Shown here: piece by piece, positions 10,851-21,509 of the stretch
Layout of the letters: each line of letters begins with the position of its first letter
Position numbering within the stretch: position 1 is the first letter of the stretch
Assembly (NCBI GenBank): GCA_019022495.1
Contig: JAFEKR010000031.1
Span: 372,001 to 436,000, forward strand
Direction: 5' to 3'
DNA from: Epichloe hybrida
Lineage: Eukaryota; Ascomycota; Sordariomycetes; Hypocreales; Clavicipitaceae
Length of the DNA: 64,000 bases
Position numbers and translations under genes: made by a program
Notes under the pieces: generated by a model
Database searches by the model: none
What the model was told of the DNA's origin: nothing
The model's input: the letters and a program-made list of their open reading frames with translations, nothing else

Positions 10851-11781
10851 TCAACCTCGGCGACGGGTGGTAGGTCCCTTTTTGGGAGTTCCAGAAAAAG
10901 ACTTGGCCTCGGTCGGCGCGGCCGTGATCTTGCGCTTACCTTGGGCCTTTGGCGACGGGGCGTTCCAGTAGTACATCATCTGCAGCGCAAGAATGGCGTT
11001 CAGGAGGAAGCCTGAAATGAAGCCGTACAGGATCAGCTTGTCATCAACCTCCTGCAGCGTGGTGAAGATACGGGAGAGAGAGCCTGCGAGGTAGTTGAAG
11101 ACCTTTGACGAAATCAGCACAAATGTTCGATTCCACAATTCGCAACGAGAAAAGGGGGGGCGGGGGGACAATGTATATTCGTACCGCAAACGCACTAAGC
11201 TGGCCAGTTCCGCCCTGCTGGTAGATGGCCACGATCTGAGGAAGCTTGCTGGCGACACCAAGAAGACCGGCACCGGCCTGGAGGTAGCTCAGGGCTTTCC
11301 TGTCCAAGACATTCTCGGCAAACAGGGCAGCAAGACCACCAGCCAGCGCGGCGATGAGCACAGCAGCCGTGCCAGCTCTACCGCTATAGTTCAGGACCAG
11401 AACGGAGATGATGACATTCTGGCCCAGAATCAAAGCCGTCTCGCCAAACGTGCTAAAGGGGAAGCCGTTGCGCACGTTATATGCCAGCGTGATGAGGTAT
11501 GCGCTCGTTTCGAGGAGGTACGAGAGGAAAGAAACACCCTCGGCGGACTTGGAGTTGACGAGCTTCAAGATTTGTGGCACCTTGACGATGGACGAGGCGG
11601 CGATGATGCCGATTCCAAGACCTTTGCTGACGGCGTATTTGATGCATTCGGTATTCTCCGTGTCGACGTCGAGGAGCAGCGCTTTGTAGCATTTCTCGCC
11701 GATGATGGAGACACCGAGGTCGCGAATCGGCGCGGGGAGGTTGTGCGTGATGGGCTGAACGGCGGATCGTAGGGCGTCCAT
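10851..11781 (-). CDS. MPDU1-type PQ-loop membrane protein (mannose-P-dolichol utilisation)
   Basis: ER multispanning protein of the MPDU1/Lec35 family, needed in animals for use of dolichol-P-mannose and dolichol-P-glucose in glycan assembly. Exons are 11781-11185 and 11102-10851, with an 82-nt phase-0 intron (GTACGA...CAAAG); 282 residues. Both diagnostic PQ-loops are visible, KVPQI at about residue 68 and KLPQI at about 180, and there are about seven hydrophobic segments. The C terminus is basic (KKGPTTRRRG), which suits a cytosolic tail. It is head to head with the DUF7514-like gene and convergent with the Cys-rich gene. The fungal function is inferred from family membership. Confidence 0.9.
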
Positions 11782-12110
11782 GGTGTGTGAAGCTTTGAAG
11801 TTGCCGAGGCGCGCAGACAGGCAGGGCAGCAGGGGTAAGAAGAAGAACTGACAGTGCCGGAAACGGAGAGAGACCCTGGTCAGGATGAATTAGAAAGTAA
11901 GTGCGGATTATACGGACGTATGTACAATCGCGGCAAAATAAAGTATTGGGTAGTTTTGCTAGTGAATAAATGACGTTGGCGCGACCCACAGTGTTGAAGA
12001 AGAAAACGTGTCAAACCCTCGGGCCACATGAGCATTCCAGACGTTTTTTTTGAAAGTTTGCGACGTCAGATGGACTTTTGAAGCGGTGGCTACCCTAGAG
12101 CATAGCCGCC

Positions 12111-12140
12111 CGCACCCGCACCCGCACCCGCACCCGCAGC
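12111..12140. repeat. CGCACC hexanucleotide repeat, 5 units
   Basis: Four perfect CGCACC units followed by CGCAGC. Confidence 0.9.
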
Positions 12141-12512
12141 AGGGGTCAAGATATCCAAATCCCGACCTCCGAAGCATCATCACCTGTTGTGTTATCAACT
12201 CGGACTATTACTAAAATTTAGACAAAGGCCAAGGTTCAGCACAGGTCCGTACTACGGATTAACCGATGTGGATTGCGAATGGACATGGGATGGACCGGGA
12301 TGGATGCACGTGTCAGCCCATCAGGAGCCAAGGCGGATGACGGGAAGGAGGCAGGAGCCTGGAGCCTGGAGGACTGTTTGGCAGGCGCCGGCCGGCCCGC
12401 CCGCTGATGTCGCTGATGTCCATCTTGCGGCAAGCCCCACCAACGATCCCACCCGAACTTCCCCAGACTTTCGTTCTCCGGCCAAGGCCACCTTCACGCA
12501 GCAACGCGGGCA

Positions 12513-12550
12513 CTGTGAGTCTGTGAGTCTGTGAGTCTGTGAGTCTGTGA
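12513..12550. repeat. CTGTGAGT octanucleotide repeat, 4.75 units
   Basis: Four perfect 8-bp units plus CTGTGA, about 140 bp upstream of the chosen start of the next gene, so probably transcribed or promoter-proximal. Confidence 0.9.
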
Positions 12551-12687
12551 CGACTTGATGCTGCTAGCCGCCGTCGTGATCAATAGCTCCTGCACTGTCG
12601 ACTTCTAGCGAACATCACCCCTGCAAAGTCGATCATTTTATGTCCCGTACGACGCATACAAGGCCGTTCTGGTACTCTCACCGCTCC

Positions 12688-14670
12688 ATGTCGTCGTCAC
12701 CTTACTCTGATACGACGCCCGGCTCCGGCTCCGGCTCGGCGGTTCAATATGCTTATATGTTCGAGAAAGACAAAGGTCCTACTAAACAGTTCGACGCGCT
12801 CCTCAGGGCCATCGCCCGACATGTGGTAAGAATTGCCCGCTTTAGCAGCGCACGCAGTGTGTCCAGTCTTGCTGCGAGGGTCCATCTTTGGTCGCACAAA
12901 CGTTAGCCATGAAACCTAACCCTTTGACTCCTGTAGATGCTGGAAATCGGGGACAAGTCCGACACACACCTGACACCAAACAAACTGGCTGCTTTTTACG
13001 AAGCAGTTGGTGGCAACTATGATTGTGTGTAATTCGAGAACTGGCCGGAGCAGAACACTCTCAGATACTTGGTGCTAACTAAACCCGTCACCGTTGCAGC
13101 TCTGTTCGTAGACATGCCACATTCCTCCATTTCGTATATTTGGCAAGTTACCGGATGTCAGCATTCGCTTCAACCGACGGGCAACGACTTTGAGGCGCCA
13201 TCAATACCGGCCCTCACCTTTCGTGGTTTCTCGAGATGGGAGTCGCTCGAGGTTTTGCTAGGACCAGAGGAGCATGTCCCATTCTTGCAGTATGCCGTGA
13301 AGAATTGGAACTTGAAACACCCGGAAACTGGTCAAGACTTTCCCACCGATCTCCCTGCCCTTTGTTTCCCCTCGCAAGCGGATAAAGAGGTTGATCGTTG
13401 GCACAAGACCTGTGCAACCAAGCTGTGGACGGCAGCAGCATCCTCCTCCCACGAGGAAGGGGCAGAGCCAAAACCCTCTCCGTCGAATGAGCAACCCGAG
13501 TCGAGATTTACGTACGTCCATTTTCGAGAGCCCTTCTCACCCACGTCTTCGCCAAACCCAAGGCATGCCGGGGCTGAATACTTTGGAGCGTCGAGATATT
13601 CTCACATTCCCCGACGATACGCCAGCCAACGCAAAGCTGAGCGATCCCCTGATCGTCATCGCCGGGATATGTCCGCGGATGATCGAGGGAGACGAAAAAG
13701 CTTTTCTGATTATGCGACCCCCCCCCCGGATGCGGACCACACGCCGCCGCGGGCATATTCTCCGACCTACCTGAGCCCTAACGTGAAGAGAACAAGCCAA
13801 GCTCGCCGACACAGCCACCCCCGACAACAACAATCATCAGCATCATCGTCTGAAGAGCCTGTACAGGACCACCGCGAGAAGCGTCGCCGACATCCCAACT
13901 CGCCGCCTCCACCGTCCATACGAAGAGTTGTCCGCAATCCAGGCAATTCGCAAGCGCAAGGTCCGTCGAATGGCTCGAGCAGCACACGGCCCCCTCGTGT
14001 AGACGCCCGAGTAGACGATACCAAGAGGCGCAACGGGCCCAGTCCATTGGGCTCCCTTCGTGATAAGTTGTCAGAAACTGTAAGCAGCATCTTACCGAAT
14101 GGTTTGACGTCCGAGCGTCCTCGGCCGGGTTCAAGACAGAACTCTGGCACTGGGGCTGTCCGATCACGAAGAAGCCGTGAACAAGTTTGCCCGTCACGCC
14201 TCAATCGAAGTTATTCGGATATCGAGACGGAAGGCTCTGAGGACCCCGTAACCTCGGAAGGTGACGCACGGAGAAGGCGCCGGCTCCGGGAAGAGCGCGA
14301 GAGAGACAAGGAAAGGGAGAGAGAACGAGAGAGGGAGCGTTACTACAGGAGCAGAGGCCGGGATGACTGGGACGACGAAAGAGAGCCCGAACTGAAACGA
14401 GAAAAAAGCTATCTGAGGCGGCCAGATACGCAAAGGAGAACCAGCAGTCACGCCGACATCTACAGACAGCAAAACCCACCTAAATGGGATCCTGAATGGG
14501 ATCCTCGCGATCGCGATCGCGACCGAGACCGAGACCGAGATCGAGACCGAGAACGATTGAGAGATGAAAGGAGGAAATGGGGAAGACGACCTTCACAAGA
14601 GAACGACTTGACGAGCCCTGCTGCTGCCATGGCAAGCCGACAGATGCATCCCGAAGCGGCTTATAGCTAA
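12688..14670 (+). CDS. DUF7514-like fungal protein with Arg/Asp-rich tail
   Basis: Exons are 12688-12825, 12937-13024 and 13100-14670, separated by 111-nt and 75-nt introns; both junctions keep frame (RHV-MLEIGD, NYD-SLFVD). The result is 598 residues, or 614 if the in-frame ATG at 12640 is used. The folded part is about residues 20-190: it includes LTPNKLAAFYEAVGG, PHSSISYIWQ, LQPTGNDFEAPSIPALT, RGFSRWESLEVLLGPEEHVP and a WHKTCATKLW end, a pattern I associate with the fungal domain DUF7514. The rest is disordered: Ser/Pro/Arg-rich, then long alternating Arg-Glu and Asp-Arg runs (DNA about 14290-14560). Such runs are typical of RNA- or splicing-associated proteins, but function is unknown. 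Confidence 0.82.
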
Positions 14671-15252
14671 CCGCAGCCCAGTCGACATCAGGGGGGTGAG
14701 GAGACCAACGAGGCAGCCACACGAGATTCTGGCTTGTCAAATCACCGCTTGAACGACGTCATGATTTGATTATTTCGGGAGAATAAAGGATTGATTCATG
14801 CTAGCGACAAGATTTACTTGAGATGTTTATGAACGATGTTTACGACCTTGTATGCTTTGTAGTTTGCGTGAAGAAAAGGAAGGAGCCAAGGGCCATTTAT
14901 CCGCCAACCTCGCTCTGCTATTATGCACAACAAACCTTGTTATGAAACAACAGTGGTGTCCTCTTTTTGAGTTGAAACGTGCGATGGAATTGCCGAGTGC
15001 TGGAGATGGTGAGCTCGAGACCCTTGTATTCATGGTCTCATTTGCACGATGGTTGGGGGTTTACCTCCTTCACTTACACGGGAGTCAGGGTGTAGGTACA
15101 TAGGGATGCATACATATCTCGACAATACCAATATTCTCCCCGATAAGAGGAAACAGATCAACATAATAATAAGTGAGAAGCATAAGATAATGCAAACAAG
15201 ATCAAAACCATCGAAGGACTTTTCGCCGCAATCTCCCCCCTGTAAATCCTTT

Positions 15253-15275
15253 AAAAAAAAAAAAAAAAAAAAAAA
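15253..15275. repeat. Poly(A) tract, 23 A
   Basis: Uninterrupted run of 23 A in intergenic DNA. Confidence 0.95.
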
Positions 15276-15546
15276 GGAGAATTCCTCTTCCAGCATTGTG
15301 ATCCGTCTACCCGCAAGTTGGACGAAGTGGCAGACGCAGACTACGAGATGGAATGGAGGGAAGCATTGCAGCATTTGATGATGGCCTTTGTTGTGTCTTG
15401 CCACGGTGCGGACCGGCGTGTCTGCTTTCGGGCAGGCAGCATCTTTAACAAAGTTACTTGGGCAGGTCAAACTGCCATGCACCGGACTGGACCCGCCTGC
15501 ACCTGACCCAGCCATTAGCAATCGGCCACCCTCCCGTTTTGAGACG

Positions 15547-15690
15547 AGCCTCACCAGCCTCACCAGCCTCACTAGCCTCACCAGCCTCACCAGCCTCACT
15601 AGCCTCACCAGCCTCACCAGCCTCACTAGCCTCACCAGCCTCACCAGCCTCACTAGCCTCACCAGCTTCACTAGCCTCACTAGCCTCACC
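15547..15690. repeat. 9-bp minisatellite, 16 units, with 27-bp higher-order pattern
   Basis: Sixteen tandem units of AGCCTCACC or AGCCTCACT. In the central part the variant unit recurs every third unit, giving a 27-bp period. It is stop-free in several frames (LTS repeated on plus, RLV repeated on minus), which creates spurious ORFs. Confidence 0.95.
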
Positions 15691-16095
15691 GGCCGCCGAC
15701 GCGACAACTCACTTCTAACTACTCCGTAATACATCCTGTAATGCTCCAACGCTTCTTGTGGGTATCCCCCTCGACACATCGCCTTGCTTCCTCCGCGCAG
15801 ACGACTTGCTGCACTTCGTGCCCGCTCGCCCACGTTAACGACTGCCAGGCAGACATTGGCAGACATCGGCAGACATCGAAAGCTCGGACACACATTGCCC
15901 AACGGTTGGCCCTCTTCACTTCGCCCTTCGCCTTGGCCCCCTTTGTCGCCAACTGCCTCTGGTCACATCGTCAACGCATAATCGACTTGGGGTGACGCCA
16001 GAACGATTCGACGACTTTCCTTTGAGCCTCTCGCATATCAGGAATTACCCAGCAGCAAAGAAAAGTGACGCATCGATCGATCGTCAAAAAACAAA

Positions 16096-17067
16096 ATGAA
16101 GGGTCGCCTTGTGGAAGATGTCGTCTACGACCAGCTCTACGCCAAGCCCAAGGCAAATGATCCGCAAAACTTCCAGACATTTCTCCAGCGCAATCTCATC
16201 CCCGAGGTACGACAGGAGACACACGCCTTTTACGGTCATCTCGATACCCAGGAGGCCAAGTACCCCGGTCTTGACTACTCCCACCGAACGCACCGGATTC
16301 GCCTCTCCAGATGGCCATGGCATCGACGTCTCTTCCGTGCCTTTGACGCTCTTGCCCTGACCAAGGCCGAAATCTGCAGCCTGACCAAATGGGAGGGCAC
16401 GAAATGGGCCAAGGAAAAGTTCGAAAAAGAGCAAGGGGTCACCATCAAGGACACGACGGCAGACGAGGTGTCCGACTGGGTCCCGCCAACCGAGCCTCAC
16501 GTCCCTCGGACACCGCGCATTAGCCTGCAGACAGAACAAGAGCGAGAGCAATCTCTGATTCGCAGTCTGCGGAATCTAGGAGAACGCCTCGTGAGGGATG
16601 AAGAAGGAGAATCCAATCAAGCAGAGAGTGACGACGAATTCGAAAGCGTCGGTGTTGATTTGAACGAGCGTCTCCGTGATCGGGCTACCCTACGTGAGGC
16701 TGGGGATACATCAGTGGTACTCGACGAAGAATGGGAGCAATGGTTGAAGAACGCCATCGACTCTGGAGAGCTGACTCTGCTTACCGAACAAATGACTGAG
16801 CAGATGTTTCGCCGCGCATCCAGCACAACCTTGATCCCAGCCGCGCTCATCCCTCCGGGCATGCTCAGCGCAGCCAGGTCTGGTCAATGGTCAGAGATCC
16901 CCGAGGTTCTGCACCCGATGCTCCTTCGAACGCTGGAAGCCGAGAGCCCAAATACCCGCAACGAACCACGAAGAACGCTCACTGGCCCTGATTCAACCAC
17001 GACATCGACTTTGCCACGGGTGGCTCGTCCTACAATCCGCCTCCCGAGCGCACAAAATGCATTTTGA
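16096..17067 (+). CDS. Conserved fungal protein of unknown function
   Basis: Single-exon gene of 323 residues; the ATG at 16096 sits in good context (AAAATG) after a pyrimidine-rich leader. The N-terminal 130 residues look folded and conserved-type: MKGRLVEDVVYDQLY, then YPGLDYSHRTHRIRLSRWPW, HRRLFRAFDALALT and LTKWEGTKWAKEKFEKEQG. The middle is charged (Glu/Asp-rich, residues 160-230). The C-terminal part has a helical segment (LLTEQMTEQMFRRAS) and a disordered Thr/Pro tail. There is no signal peptide or membrane segment. I recognise it only as a protein seen in related fungi and assign no function. Confidence 0.8.
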   Translation: MKGRLVEDVVYDQLYAKPKANDPQNFQTFLQRNLIPEVRQETHAFYGHLDTQEAKYPGLDYSHRTHRIRLSRWPWHRRLFRAFDALALTKAEICSLTKWEGTKWAKEKFEKEQGVTIKDTTADEVSDWVPPTEPHVPRTPRISLQTEQEREQSLIRSLRNLGERLVRDEEGESNQAESDDEFESVGVDLNERLRDRATLREAGDTSVVLDEEWEQWLKNAIDSGELTLLTEQMTEQMFRRASSTTLIPAALIPPGMLSAARSGQWSEIPEVLHPMLLRTLEAESPNTRNEPRRTLTGPDSTTTSTLPRVARPTIRLPSAQNAF

Positions 17068-18096
17068 AAATAGACACACAAGGCGCTCGCATGAAGAAGG
17101 CAAATAAAAACTTTGCCCCAGCAAGACAAAAAATCCGGGCCAAAGGGGCTGAACACGCCCTGGGTTGACAAAAAATGACAAAATGAGGGGAGAGGGGGGC
17201 ATATACACATTATGATTTTCACGATTCTCTGGAATTCGGCAAGCCGGATCCTTCTTTGCGATATCCGAGATATGGCATTATTTTCTATACGTTTTGATCG
17301 CTGACAAATTTGCTCTTCACGCCTGCCATGTATTGACGATATGCAGGTGTTAATACTAGAAAACGCACTCTTTTCTTTCCTTTCTCTTGTCTGGCCTGCA
17401 CAACCGACCGCATATTTTTTTTTTATGAGAACAAGCAGAGCTGAATTGTCTTGTGAAGGGAAGCAAGCCACTCTATTGCTTGCTCGACAATGGGGGTTTT
17501 GAACCGAAACACGCGCGTCGAGACTTGTGGCGTTTGACATCCTCTGCATGTATCATTAGATATAAGAATACAAAGAATGACCGTGGTTGTTTGCACGTCT
17601 GAGCTTTGCAAAAGTGACGAGTCATGGACCGTGTATCTGATGTCTGGTGTGGCTGTGGCTTGGCATGCTCACAGTTCATAACGCAACGTTGCGAAGGATG
17701 ATGGAATCCGATATTGAATCGGATAACAGGGTTATTTAGTACGCGCGCCCCCTGTTGCGTTCTTGGATAGAAAATGCAACCATGTGCTACGCGTTACAAA
17801 AGACGTAGTTTCCAATTCGTGACTAGTAATTCAAGGGCCTACATGACACCATTCCGAATCCTTCGCTTTTCGGAATAATCCCATCCCGTACTGTTGCACA
17901 ATCCCCACGAGAACGCCACGCTAGGAACAAGAGCAAAATCTTCACACGGTAGCAGAGTATGAATGACAAAGGAAGAAAAAGAAAAAAGTAGGTTGAACAA
18001 GGCTCATCATCACCATCACCCAGACGACAGCTTGCGAGCATGTCCTCTCCACGAAGAAACGAGACGGATCTTGCGTGTCGAAGTCGGAGGCAAACA
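17068..18096. other. Convergent intergenic region, no gene seen
   Basis: About 1 kb between two convergent genes. It is AT-richer than the flanking genes and contains only short ORFs; probably both 3' UTRs and spacer. Confidence 0.5.
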
Positions 18097-19460
18097 CTAT
18101 TTCTCCGGCTCGAGATGCGACCACTCTGGAATGACCTTGATCTGCTGCCACATGAATTTCTCGAGCTTATTGGCAGACTTGGCGTAGGGCGTGTTCTCGT
18201 TGTTGTACTTGCGGCAGTTGTCGAAGACGAGCTTGGCGTCTCGGGTGAAGTCTTCGGGCGTGGCGTACTGGTCTGCCTCGAGTTTGCTCTCCATGGTGCT
18301 GAGGTCCATGGGCTCCTTGATGACTTCGTAGTAGTCGGCGACGTCATCGCGGTTGACGGGCACGAGGAACGGCCATGCGGACTGGTGGTTTTGGAGGTCG
18401 TTGAGCAGATGGAGCAGCTGGTTGTAGTTGGGCCCGTGACGGGGCTGGCGGGCGAGCTCGTCCATGTCGGGGGACCAGCCGGATGCGCGAATGGCAGGGA
18501 TGTCCAAGGGATTGATTTCCTTGATTCCGCTCTTCCACTCCTTGGGTGGAGCGTGAACCGTGTGCGACTTGGAGTAGGCGCGGATCTTGGCCTGCACGCA
18601 TTCCTTTTGCTTGAGGAGCATGCGGCCCATTTCCAGGTATCGTATCCGCGGGAGCATGGAACATTGCATGATTGTACCACCCTCGTAGTCCTTGATGTAT
18701 CCCATCCATACTCTCCTGTCGAGCGTGATTTCCTTGGTAAAGCCCTGTTTCTTGAAGTAGCCTATGGCGTAGTTGTCGGCGTAGGTCAAGAAGTGCATTA
18801 CGTCGCTGGTGGCTTTGACATAGTCCTTTAAATGGGACATGAGATGCGCACCGTATCCTTTGACTTGTTGATCCGAACTGATGGCGCAAAACACAATCTC
18901 GGCAAACTGCCGACCCTTGAATGGACGATACGTGATGCCGCCGACGACCTCCAACGGCTTCTTGACAATCGCGATCGAGAGGTGGGTTCGGTCGTAGACT
19001 AGTCGCGCAATGTAGTCTTTAGGCATCTTGGGAAGTTGCTTTTGGAAGATGCATTTTAAGCCGGTCAGAATGATGAGGGATTCACGTTCGTTGTCATTAT
19101 TGACTACTCGGAACTCGATCTCGCCATTGCGCTCTTCAATCACCGCAGGCTGCGGGGTAGTTCTTGTTTAGCCTTGCAGTTTGCACATGAATCAGGCTTG
19201 ACAAATATGTACATACCTTCTCGGGAAATGGGATTGGCTTCATGGCCGCTGGTCTTTTCTCCTCTACTGGCTCGTTTTCTTCATCGTGCTTAAATCGCTT
19301 GGGCACCGAGGGCGAGGTCGGATCCTCCGAAGCCTTGCGCTTCGCGCCTTACAACGCTGTTAGTCTCGACAAAAGCCGGACGCTTGGTGACCAAAAAAAA
19401 AAATTATGGGTTTTGGAGCCAATGCTCACCGTTTTCCTCTTTGATGACGTCCCCCATCAT
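18097..19460 (-). CDS. gcn5: GCN5 histone acetyltransferase
   Basis: Catalytic subunit of SAGA/ADA complexes; acetylates lysines of histone H3 in the nucleus. Exons are 19460-19430, 19347-19217 and 19149-18097, with introns of 82 and 67 nt; 404 residues. Exon 1 is only 31 nt ([11 protein letters not shown]), and the second junction gives [18 protein letters not shown], the classic Gcn5 lead into the GNAT domain. Visible features: the catalytic Glu in AEIVFCAI, the acetyl-CoA motif [10 protein letters not shown], and a C-terminal bromodomain with WPFLVPV, the ZA-loop [15 protein letters not shown] and the acetyl-lysine Asn region [12 protein letters not shown]. The length fits the family. A nuclear-localisation-like KRK and PKRFK occur in the N-terminal extension. 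The first or second of the two adjacent ATGs could be used. Confidence 0.95.
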
Positions 19461-19881
19461 CGCGATTCTCCGGACAAGAGATATGATGCAATAAGGTTGA
19501 TGCGACAGTTGGTCGGTTGGCAAGCAGCCTGGGCGAAAGCGACCGTTCCAAAAAGATGACTGTGCATGTACGGACTACATGTACGGAGCTGCGTGGAGTG
19601 GCCCGTGCACGGCTTACGTTAGCGGGCCGGGGAAGCTTCCAGGGGGGGCTCCCTTCCCGCTAAGCCCGTTCGGTTCGTGCTTCTGGCCACCATGTCTCTA
19701 GCCTCTAGGCCAGCGGGTCAGGAACAGCTCGTGAACTTCGCCAATCATCACATCACGACCTTACTTTCAACCACAGTCCATCTCTCGCTGCCATTGCGCC
19801 GACCTCAGCCTGCGAGCCCATTTGAGTCAGCGTATCTCTCGCACTTCTGGGCCCTGTACTTTGATATACACTACCCGGCAC
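19461..19881. promoter_or_regulatory. Divergent promoter region, GCN5 / OST5
   Basis: 421 bp between the start codons of two divergent genes. It contains a TACGGACTA motif at 19569-19577 followed by a half copy (GTACGGAG). Confidence 0.45.
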
Positions 19882-20241
19882 ATGGATTCTTCGCTGCATG
19901 AGGTTTGGCAAGCTGCTGCAGGCAGTCCATTCCTCCCCACCGTCGGCAAGAACAGTCAGTTCCTCGTTGCATTTCTGTTGATGCTCCTGGGAATATTCAT
20001 AACCGGTTTACTTGCGCTGAGTGAGTTTATTCTTGCATGAAAGGTTCAACAATTCGATGCTTACTAACTCCTTGTTAGATCGATCCCTGGTGAACCTCAC
20101 TACGCTCGGCATTCCCGCGTCTCTGGCTTTTGCGTATGTCGATGCCGTCGTTTCCGAGTCGAAAACATTACCACGAGGCTAACTCAGAGATACAGTTTTG
20201 GCACCGTTTACATGTTTTGCGCGGTCGGCGTCTACGTTTGA
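19882..20241 (+). CDS. ost5: OST5, small subunit of the oligosaccharyltransferase complex
   Basis: Small ER membrane subunit of the complex that transfers the dolichol-linked glycan to Asn. Exons are 19882-20020, 20079-20133 and 20196-20241, with introns of 58 and 62 nt (CTAAC branch sites in both); only 79 residues, so it is easily missed. The spliced product starts MDSSLHEVWQAA, has two transmembrane segments (QFLVAFLLMLLGIFITGLLAL and ASLAFAFGTVYMF) and ends in VGVYV, the C terminus shared with yeast Ost5. It is divergent from GCN5 and 238 bp upstream of RAD1 on the same strand. Confidence 0.9.
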
Positions 20242-20479
20242 GATACCCCCAACCTCTTTTTTAACCAAACCAGCTGGTCCGTGAACCAGCATTCACAGTG
20301 TATATTAGTTGGGAGTACGCAGAAGAAGAAGAAGAAAAAGCCCAGTGGAGCGACTGTTGTCTGATATTACTGTTTCGAGTTCTATTCTACAGAGAAGAAA
20401 AAAAGAGTTTCTTGCATTTGAACTATTTTTGCCGCAACAAACCCACACAACAGCACCCTTTTGTCACAAGGGGGAAAAA

Positions 20480-21509
20480 ATGGCGCCTGATAACCCCCCA
20501 ATTTTTCGAGCCGTAGCCACGTCTACGAGACCGCTGTTTCAGCTCCTACGGTGTATTAATTTTGCACCGCGAGTCCATGTTCAGATAACAGAAGAAGGCA
20601 TCAGATTTGCGGCTGATCACTCCAGGGTCATGCAAGGTTCGTGAACTATGTATTGAGACCGGATCCAGCTCGGCATGGCTAACTCGCGTAACAGGAGTTG
20701 CATTCCTTGACAAGGCACTTTTCTCGTCGTACAGCCTCAAATTACCGCCGGCTGATGAAGGCGAAGCCTCTGAACTACCGAATTTTCAAATTTCATTGGC
20801 CTCGCTTTTGGAGGTTCTTCAGATTTTTGGCGCCGTGGATGTAGCTGCCAAGGCTCAAAAGGCCGAGCAGGATCCGTATCGAAGCAACTTGAGAAACTAC
20901 CGGGCAGATGCGTTCAGCAATCAGACGTTGGGAATATCTGGGACCTGCACACTTCTGTATAACGAGCAAGGTGACCCTTTCAAGATTACCATTGAAGAAT
21001 CCGGGGTGAAAACAACGGCCGGCCTCACAACATATGTCCCGGAACTGCCTGAGGATATCCCATTCAACAGAGAGGAGCTGTCGTTCAAGATCATCATGCC
21101 GTCGCGGTCGTTGCTCGACGCTCTGGCCGAGATCTCCCCAACCGCGCCGGACAAGCTCACCATCATCGCGACCAAAACGCCCCCCTTCTTATCATTGGCC
21201 GGCACAGGTGATCTAGGAAGTTCTGCAGTTGATTTCGCTAGAGGCAGAGATCTACTAGAGACGTTCACAATTGCCGACCGCTGGTCGCAGACTTACAAGT
21301 TCGACTTTGTCAAGAACTCTACAGAGGCCATGCGCATCGCAAACAAGATTAGTCTCCGGGGAGATGATCAGGGGGTGTTGAGCTTGCAGTTCATGGTCGA
21401 GATGGATGGTGGGAAGCGAAGCTTTCTGGACTTTCGATTTGTACCATACGTCTTGTACGACGAGGACGTTGAAGAAGACGGTCGTCATGTTGGGTTTGAT
21501 GAAGACTAG
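20480..21509 (+). CDS. rad1: RAD1, subunit of the 9-1-1 DNA damage checkpoint clamp
   Basis: PCNA-like subunit of the Rad9-Rad1-Hus1 clamp loaded at damaged DNA to activate the ATR-type checkpoint kinase. Exons are 20480-20636 and 20695-21509, with a 58-nt intron (GTTCGT...GCTAAC...ACAG) that splices in frame as RVMQ-GVAFLD; 323 residues. The N-terminal sliding-clamp repeat shows PLFQLLRCINF, VQITEEGIRFAADHS and ALFSSYSL; the second half has LSFKIIMPSRSLLDAL and the terminal FVPYVL. The C terminus is acidic. The length matches the family. A non-consensus donor (GTTCGT) is used, but the frame and family match support it. Confidence 0.93.

Larger units (their letters stand above)
11782..12687. 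promoter_or_regulatory. Divergent intergenic region with two short tandem repeats
   Basis: About 900 bp upstream of both the MPDU1-like gene and the DUF7514-like gene. It contains a CGCACC array and a CTGTGAGT array, listed separately. An alternative in-frame ATG for the right-hand gene lies at 12640. Confidence 0.4.
14671..16095. other. Intergenic with poly(A) tract and minisatellite
   Basis: About 1.4 kb. It holds A23 at 15253-15275, a 9-bp minisatellite at 15547-15690 and a TACTCCGTA motif at 15720-15728. The last 300 bp are pyrimidine-rich and probably the promoter of the next gene. The long minus-strand ORF here is an artefact of the stop-free repeat. Confidence 0.5.

Noticed and set aside
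15030..15902. 290-residue minus-strand ORF
   Set aside because: Held open by the 9-bp minisatellite (repeated RLV) and a T-rich run; no gene-like sequence.
18040..18831. 263-residue plus-strand ORF opposite GCN5
   Set aside because: Antisense shadow of the bromodomain and HAT exon.
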